From: Chrysomallon squamiferum
Taxonomy: Eukaryota; Mollusca; Gastropoda; Neomphalida; Peltospiridae
Reading direction: 5' to 3'
Assembly: GCA_012295275.1 (NCBI GenBank)
Contig: CM022672.1
Coordinates: 2,621,443 to 2,636,442 of the forward strand
Length of the DNA: 15,000 bases
Part shown: positions 7,641-15,000 of the stretch, piece after piece
Layout of the letters: every line of letters begins with the position of its first letter
Numbering within the stretch: position 1 is the first letter of the stretch
Position numbers and translations under genes: made by a program
The notes under the pieces: model-generated
What the model was told of the DNA's origin: nothing
Seen by the model: the letters and a program-made list of their open reading frames with translations, nothing else
Database searches by the model: none

Positions 7641-8290
7641 TTCAATGCTCATCGTATGAGCTGAAAAGCTATTTAAGGTATTAAACTGCAATAAGTATAA
7701 CTCACAGAAGTTATAAAACACTCCTGTTACGTATTTATTATCATAATAACTAAAGTATATTACTTTACTTACCATTTTACATTGTGATGTTTTATATCTC
7801 ATGGTTGTCATTTACTAGTAATAACTGACTGATCCGTTTTTAAATACCGATACTCGATTAATATTTTGAATGTCAGAACTCTGTTAGTTTGTAAAATACC
7901 CGTACTTGACTCATTTAAAAACATCGATCCACGATTAACCTGTTAAACAGTCACCAGGGTAATTTATAAAATATCGTAGATTTTTAATAAGCAGATCTTG
8001 GTTTCATTTGGCAATTTTCTCATTGCAGATCAATTCCCACATTCGACACGGATATTATTTTCAAATTGACAGAGATCAGCTTGCCTCAGCTGTTCAAATA
8101 TAAAGTGACTGCTTTATTGGATTTAATTATAAACTGTTTGGCCACAGAGAACATATTATTAATTTTTACTCTACCTACTTGCTGACGACTGTTGTATTGT
8201 CAGTAATGAATTTTAAGCTAAATGCGGCAGATACTTTGTATTTTAAAAGTAATTACTCATATCTTTTATTACAAACAAGAGTTACTGTTT
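7641..8290. other. AT-rich non-coding stretch
   Basis: No gene. It contains loosely repeated AAATACC/ATCG-type segments at 7842-7990. The rest is unremarkable. Confidence 0.6.
7842..7990 (+). repeat. Possible diverged tandem repeat
   Basis: Similar segments recur: AAATACCGATACTCGATTAA at 7842, AAATACCCGTACTTGACT at 7894, AACATCGATCCACGATTAA at about 7920, and AAAATATCG at about 7968. Spacings are roughly 52, 26 and 48 bp, which suggests a period near 25 or 50 bp. Divergence is high and chance is possible. Confidence 0.35.
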
Positions 8291-8292
8291 GT

Positions 8293-8730
<438 letters not shown>

Positions 8731-8752
8731 CACACACGCACATACACACATA
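8731..8752 (+). repeat. Imperfect (CA)n
   Basis: CACACACGCACATACACACATA, a short interrupted CA microsatellite. Confidence 0.8.
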
Positions 8753-8881
8753 AACGCCGTAAGGCTTTATAGCTAACACCCTTTTCAATACGAAATCCAA
8801 ACAATTAAAGACACAATTGTATTTTTATGACACAGAACACGTTTATCTCATACACTGTGTTTAAAAATGACACCAATCATT

Positions 8882-8954
8882 CTGTCTCCGTCGACAGGAT
8901 GCGATCCAGGAGCCCCCTGGTCTGTAAACGAAATCACAGCGCCAGTCAGACTGG
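8882..8954. other. GC-richer cluster of three short dyads
   Basis: Three stems lie in 73 bases: CTGTC/GACAG (8882-8886, 8893-8897), CCAGG/CCTGG (8906-8910, 8916-8920) and CCAGTC/GACTGG around one base (8942-8947, 8949-8954). The segment is visibly more GC-rich than its surroundings. It might be a conserved non-coding element, a relic repeat, or an RNA structure. No known RNA family is recognisable. Confidence 0.4.
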
Positions 8955-9520
8955 TGGAATAAAGGTTTAGAAAGTTATTAATGTGACTTGCCTTCAAGCC
9001 ATTTCCGCTGGTCAGGGAATTTATTGTCTAAGGTCTTTCCAACTGTTTAAAACGTAATTATCTAGGGAAGACAAATTATTTACCCCGTCAATCAACTTCT
9101 GTCTTCCCTTTGATTTGTTATCGTTTGGTCAGCAAGGTCCAGACTTCGGCGATGTTCGTGCAGTTTTTCGTTTCTTTCCGATGTAAACTATTATCGTTCG
9201 CGTTACCCCAAACTGAAGTAGAAAACGAGTTTATTTCAGTTTGTTATGGTTTAATTTCTTTGTCTGTAGGGAAGATGTGGACACACTACGGGTAAATAGA
9301 CACAAACGAAGCCTCACTTAGGTTTGGAGATGCATGAGAAAACAGCGGACTTCCTAATACTTACGGTTGTAAAATGCATGCTGAGACAAAAGCTTTAGTG
9401 AAACTCTGGGGTCGGTCGCCAATAACCGCAAAATGAAGCCTACTCGTAGTTCACTGTAAGCGTTTTCAGTCCTTGCAAGCGCTTCACGACATACCAGACA
9501 TTTAAAAATATAGAAAATTG
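8955..9520. other. Non-coding stretch without clear features
   Basis: Mixed composition. A 61-residue plus-strand frame at 9110-9295 has no recognisable domain and no supporting splice or promoter signals. Confidence 0.6.
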
Positions 9521-9523
9521 GAA

Positions 9524-9562
9524 AATAATAATAATAAATAATAATAATAATAATAATAATAT
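9524..9562 (+). repeat. (AAT)n microsatellite
   Basis: AATAATAATAAT with one AAAT interruption near 9537. Confidence 0.92.
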
Positions 9563-11026
<1,464 letters not shown>

Positions 11027-11530
11027 TAACCACAACATAAACCGTTGCATGTTATTGGAGATCGATCAAAAAAAAAAACACCCCAACATTATTAACTTAA
11101 AATAATATATCGCTGTTTAACAAAATAACACACACATGTAATATATAAGGCTATACATTTAAATACGTTGCACATTTTTTCAATAACACCAAGCTGTCAC
11201 GCTGTGTATATTTGATCGGGACACGTAAAATTACGCTTACACCGGTCCCTCTGCACCATATGTACGTTAATTTACTCTTTTCTGCTTGTTTCATCAGCGG
11301 TTTTTTCCAAACTGATAAATGCAAGATAAAATACGATCGCCACAGTAGCAAAGTGTTGGCCGTGACAGTGTTCGGAAAGGAAAATAACTGCCGTGCACAC
11401 AATACATAACGGTCTTAAATGGAAGACAGTAATATCAACTATTATTAAAACTCATACAAATTGATTTTGTATACATGTGTAGCAATTATTTATTTTTGTG
11501 TTTAGGTTTGTTGGATATGGGTATAATATG
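11027..11530. other. Non-coding stretch without clear features
   Basis: It contains a short A10 near 11069-11078. Overlapping open frames on both strands at 11151-11409 (83 and 65 residues) have no recognisable domain. Overlap on opposite strands argues that at least one is chance. Confidence 0.55.
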
Positions 11531-11531
11531 A

Positions 11532-11571
11532 ATGTATACAAGTGTGTGTGTGTGTGTTCTTTGTGTGTGTT
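11532..11571 (+). repeat. Interrupted (GT)n
   Basis: (GT) units to about 11557, a TCTTT break, then further GT to about 11570. Confidence 0.85.
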
Positions 11572-12060
11572 TGGATATTGGGTGTCAAACAAAAGTGGCC
11601 GATGAAGGATTTCTCAAACAGTAGGAGTCGCCATTACTTTGGAAGTCGTTAAAACTTTCAAAATGAAATGTGTTTTACCATTTAAAAAAAAAAAAGCATA
11701 AAATGCATTAATCAACCAAACAAGGTGGTCGTGAAATACTCCCCGTAGTATGAAGTACTTCCAGATTTCGAGAACGTTCGGAGATGGCCAAATTGGTTTA
11801 CCATCGTGACTTTCCATTTAAACGAAAAGATCCCGTAAATTACCGGTTCATGATGGGACATTTGTAATGAAAATGGCTTTGATTTTTGTCGTCTTGTCGC
11901 CGTCTGTGATTCAGACATGAAGTGATTGCCATCCCACGCCTCTGCAGGGAAATAAATGAAGAATTTGCTGATGCGAAAAACAAAACGAGCCTTTCATTTT
12001 GAAACGATTAGAAAGAGGAGAAAAGATTGAAGATTTATTTGCAATTGTATCTGAGAAAAT
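11572..12060. other. Non-coding stretch with two unrecognised minus-strand frames
   Basis: Minus-strand open frames at 11614-11817 and 11712-11918 overlap in different phases (67 and 68 residues). Their compositions are ordinary and not repeat-derived, but I recognise no domain in either. An A12 run lies at 11684-11695. A decayed transposon fragment is possible and not demonstrable here. Confidence 0.45.
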
Positions 12061-12063
12061 TCT

Positions 12064-12092
12064 GAAGAAGAAGAAGATGAAGGAAAGAAGAA
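12064..12092 (+). repeat. Degenerate (GAA)n
   Basis: GAAGAAGAAGAAGATGAAGG, then GAAAGAAG: a short purine-rich triplet array. Confidence 0.75.
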
Positions 12093-12147
12093 AAAATAAT
12101 CAATGATACTGAAGAGATTATTTCGAAGACGATGTTGATTGCAGTTT

Positions 12148-12183
12148 TGATGATGATGATGATGATGATGATATGATGATGAT
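12148..12183 (+). repeat. (TGA)n microsatellite
   Basis: TGATGA units with one ATATG interruption near 12171-12175. The minus-strand poly-His frame here is a repeat translation. Confidence 0.93.
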
Positions 12184-12189
12184 TTTGGT

Positions 12190-13200
12190 GGTGGGGGCAT
12201 AACCATCATTAAAAAGCTTTGGTGTTAATTGCAAAGAATTTCTTATTCTTTTAAACGTTGTTACTGGTTTAGCTCATCTTCAGTATTTCCATACACATAA
12301 TTAACTAGTATTAATTAAGGTGTCTGATAATTGCGTAAGTTTACAAATATAGCTGTGTTATTTTCAAAATTTTGTATGGATTACTTGTTACCTCACTCAG
12401 CAAAACAACAAATCAGTACATTGGCCCGTCTTTCTTTAAAAAAAGACACAGCATGTTTCATTTCCCAAGTAAACAATGTTTACCATTTTCGAACGCGTAA
12501 ACTGTAAAACTCTTTTTCTTAATCAACCAGGAAAACAGACACTCGAAGACTAATTGCTTAGTCGCGTAGTCTGGCTAGCTACCACCTGTTTTAATTACGT
12601 TGATATTAATAGCATTAACAACTGAACTCACGAGACAGATAGCGTTGATGACTAATAGCTAGTGGTTTCGATTCCTGGTTCAGCCAGCTTATTTAACAAT
12701 GGTTAACAACAGTAGTGACTTTCTAATTAAGATTAACTGATGTCCTTGTTTCACCGATTGTGTGATTGGAGGCAGAATAAAACTGCTTGCTACTGTTACT
12801 GACTAACAGCCACTTCAAAGTCATTATTATATATTTCCCATCTACGGAAGTTGCTTACGAAAGATCCCTTACTGCTGGAAAAGAAAGAATAGCTTTTCTT
12901 TTTGTGATTGCTAGTGACATCTTAAATATATCTACGATGTAGAATAACCGTTGATTAAAAATGTGCTGTATGGATGGTTAAATAATATATTCATTCTCTC
13001 GTTTACAGGAAGTATAATCTAACCACCTTGAAATTTAGAAATTGTAAAAGGAAAAATAAAAAGATTCAAAAAGAGCAGAGATTTTCTAGTTTGATGCGAA
13101 ACCAAAGTGTTTACCCCTACCCAGGCAAAGCTGACAATAGACCAAGGCCAGTCGGGAAATCAAGGCTCCATTTCAAATGCTCGTTAATTACTGGTAAATG
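12190..13200. other. Repeat-poor non-coding stretch
   Basis: About 1 kb of mixed AT-rich sequence. It contains an imperfect 20-bp palindrome at 12428-12447 and a tRNA B-box-like string at 12664-12675. No gene could be supported. Confidence 0.6.
12428..12447. repeat. Imperfect 20-bp palindrome
   Basis: GTCTTT and AAAGAC flank a TTTAAA centre, with only the position 7/14 pair mismatched. Confidence 0.6.
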
Positions 13201-13222
13201 CATATGATTCATACATGAGGTA

Positions 13223-13236
13223 TATGCATTTGCATA
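13223..13236. promoter_or_regulatory. TATGCA-TT-TGCATA dyad containing an octamer
   Basis: A perfect 6-bp inverted repeat with a 2-base spacer. It contains ATTTGCAT (13228-13235), the octamer ATGCAAAT on the minus strand. A TATATAT string lies about 15 bases to the right. It could bind a POU-type factor dimer, but AT-rich DNA yields such motifs by chance. Confidence 0.25.
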
Positions 13237-13540
13237 CAGTGTATATTATATATGCAGAATAAAAGACGTGTATAAGACATCTGAGAACAGAACATACGAA
13301 ATTAAATACAATAGAAAATTCATATTTATTCTCTATTCGGAATTTCAGATCCTTAACCGTATAAGTAATCTTTACTACAAGATTCCCCTTTGCCTCTGCC
13401 ATGAGGGATTAAGTCAATGTCTTAACAATCGAGATGTTTTTACGCAAAGAGTTATATTCAGAATGTAATACTTTTGTCTCTCTACATATATTTATATAAC
13501 TAAAAATGTATGTTTTAAGGACTTATTGATATGTATTGAT
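13237..13540. other. AT-rich non-coding stretch
   Basis: Overlapping short open frames on both strands (13184-13402 minus, 13268-13468 plus), neither recognisable. No other feature. Confidence 0.55.
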
Positions 13541-13582
13541 CCACACACAAACACACATTTATCTATCTATATTTATTTATCT
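13541..13582 (+). repeat. (CA)n then (ATCT)/(TTTA) patch
   Basis: CACACACAAACACACA is followed by ATCTATCTATATTTATTTATCTA. Confidence 0.8.
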
Positions 13583-14070
13583 ACCATCATCGAATGAACG
13601 TCTGCATATCTGTCTTGAAAGACACATAAATAATCTTGCAGCATGAGGTCTATTACTTTTCACTTGTTGACGAGAACAAACAGAAGTTCTACCTGTCGGT
13701 CACTGACACTTCATACTTTCAAGGAGCATACGGCTTGAAAAGCAGATCGAACAAAATAGTCGGCTAATTCCTGGCAATGCTTAGACCATTATACTGTGTT
13801 CAGTGAAACAAATAATGCTCTGACGTACAGCCGGAGAATGCGGTGAATACTTAGCTGTTTTCCGAAGTCTGTGAGTTGTGATGGAAGAGCCGATTCTTTC
13901 ACAATTAATACTGCTGAATGGAGAAGAATCAGTCGAGATAAAACCTAAATAATAGTTATGAAACGAGATGGTGCTCTTCTCTTCTCTTTATTACTTTTTG
14001 TTTTTTCAGTCTGTTTTCTTTACAAATCAAATGACAAGTTATCAAGTGTCTGTTAGCTGACTGATGGTTT
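13583..14070. other. Non-coding stretch without clear features
   Basis: Balanced composition, with no open frame of note, RNA or repeat recognised. Confidence 0.55.
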
Positions 14071-14071
14071 T

Positions 14072-14350
14072 AGAATGGTGAAAGTGTGGTTGGTTGTAGA
14101 AAAATGGAGTCCTGTATGGATGCTGGATGGGTGAATCGTGGTTGGGTATTGCATGGTGAATTACACCTAGGTGAATATTGGATTGGTGAATTATGCTCGG
14201 GAACTGTATGATGGGTCATACTTGGCTGATTTTGATTATGGTTTATTATCTGATGTTGGAGTTTTTGTTCTAGGTTTCGTTGAGTTAAGTAATGGAGTTA
14301 TGGGTGGATGTTGGATAGATATGCTGTGACTGGTTATTACTTAGGTTATG
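14072..14350 (+). repeat. Degenerate GGTGAAT/GGATG-rich field
   Basis: GGTGAAT recurs at 14130, 14155, 14170 and 14185, with GGTGAA at 14077 and many GGATG, GGTT and GATGG variants. C is scarce on the plus strand. It looks like an old, highly diverged minisatellite. Confidence 0.5.
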
Positions 14351-14587
14351 GTTGATTGTCTGATAGTAAGTCGTGTTTGTTTTTTATCTTTGTTGATATA
14401 AACGTGAATTTTGAATGAGGATTTTTGCTTGTTTTTGAAATTTTGCACATTTGATTAGATGTTTGATCGTTGAGGTGTAAACTATTATTTTATAGAGTGA
14501 TTGCTGGATGGCTGCAGTTTTGACTGGCTATTTAAATAATTTATTAAAAGAAATTATTAAAAACAAATGCATGTAATTGATTTGTTT

Positions 14588-14674
14588 TAATCAAGAAACA
14601 AAACAAAAAACAAAAAAATTAAATAAATAATAATAATAATACATAATAATACATAATACATAACACATAACACG
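14588..14674 (+). repeat. A-rich tract ending in (ACATAAY)n
   Basis: AAACAAAAC-type A-rich sequence, then AATAAATAATAAT. From 14641 to about 14671 there is a 7-bp tandem repeat, ACATAAT/ACATAAC, with units at 14641 (expanded), 14651, 14658 and 14665. Confidence 0.8.
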
Positions 14675-14695
14675 TATTAAAGTATCGATACACAT

Positions 14696-14771
14696 TCATC
14701 AATGCAAACAAGTACTATTCACTATCTACTCATCCATTCGTCCACTCATCAATCTATCATCCATTCATTCG
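14696..14771 (+). repeat. Degenerate (CATC/CATT)n field
   Basis: CATCCATTCGTCCACTCATC and similar units. C greatly exceeds G on this strand. Its reverse complement resembles the GGATG/GGTGAAT field at 14072-14350. Confidence 0.75.
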
Positions 14772-14802
14772 TGTCTGTCGAACATTAAAAAAAGCTGAAA
14801 AT

Positions 14803-14919
14803 CGATCTCCTGTCAGAAAAATGTCTTTGCAATGCACAAACAAAAAAACAACAAGTGTAGGATTCATTCTGTGGTCAAAACGATCATTCGCAGTTAGCGC
14901 TCAGCGATCACCTGTCAGA
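14803..14919 (+). repeat. Pair of 15-bp direct repeats
   Basis: CGATCTCCTGTCAGA at 14803-14817 and CGATCACCTGTCAGA at 14905-14919 differ at one position and start 102 bp apart. The intervening sequence is not itself repeated. Confidence 0.6.
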
Positions 14920-15000
14920 GGTCGAGCTTACGTACGTCTAAACAAATCGTGAAAAGCTCGTGTGAGTCTAATCGATGCACTGGTATTAAGTTGGCTAATA

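Noticed and set aside
11151-11409. Overlapping 83- and 65-residue frames on opposite strands
   Set aside because: No recognisable domain on either strand, and mutual overlap makes both doubtful.
11614-11918. Two overlapping minus-strand frames that might be a broken transposase
   Set aside because: No catalytic motif or terminal inverted repeat could be identified. Too little evidence to call a pseudogene.
12187-12199. GGTGGTGGGGG as a G-quadruplex
   Set aside because: It lacks four separated G-runs of three or more.
12640-12675. tRNA-like remnant: GGTTTCGATTCC resembles a B-box, with a TAGCGTTGATG string upstream
   Set aside because: The B-box carries an extra T and the T-stem does not pair. 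The A-box candidate is only about 24 bases upstream, where roughly 44 is expected, and has a mismatch. An old tRNA-derived SINE fragment remains possible but is not supported.

Overview
This window reads as non-coding DNA from an animal genome. By eye it is about one third GC, it has no credible protein-coding gene, and it is very dense in microsatellites: (CT)n, (GT)n, (AT)n, (ATT)n, (AAC)n, (GAT)n and homopolymer runs. Long pure CT/GA tracts, (GT)n next to (TA)n, and degenerate trinucleotide fields on an AT-rich background resemble intergenic or long-intron DNA of cephalopod molluscs such as octopus. That assignment rests on composition alone and no gene confirms it. Bacteria, phages and plasmids are effectively ruled out by the lack of coding density.

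Layout. 1-680: AT-rich sequence with a perfect CRE palindrome at 613. 681-1150: strongly T-rich on the plus strand. 1150-2030: mixed sequence with an imperfect hairpin at 1729-1786. 2045-2260: (GT)29, a 10-bp hairpin, then (CA)n. 2644-2784: a four-copy 34-bp tandem repeat rich in ACGTG motifs. 2810-3260: T-rich with (CT)32. 3523-3840: A22, then a GC-richer island. 3886-4802: (GT), (AT) with a 20-bp palindrome, and a (GT)-(GA)40 composite. 5409-6085: a chain of degenerate GAT, ATT, T23 and AAC/AAT repeats with an A18. 6465-7126: (ATT)n, a duplicated TG/TA composite, and degenerate (AGT)n. 7340-7640: T-rich. 8297-8394: (CT)49. 8882-8954: three small GC-rich dyads. 10845-11026: (CT)82(CA)9, the largest array here. 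12064-12183: GAA and GAT repeats. 14072-14771: a G-over-C domain that switches to C-over-G.

All longer open frames were examined. They are translations of simple repeats (Leu/Ser, Arg/Glu, poly-His, poly-Tyr, Asn/Ser), T-rich DNA read as hydrophobic protein, or short frames with no recognisable domain. No tRNA, rRNA, snRNA, CRISPR array or intact transposon is visible. No set of genes acts together here. The items worth a second look are structural: the 34-bp repeat, the hairpins, oppositely oriented composite microsatellites that could pair in a transcript, and the skew switch near 14.55 kb. I do not see a new biological system that the sequence itself would support.
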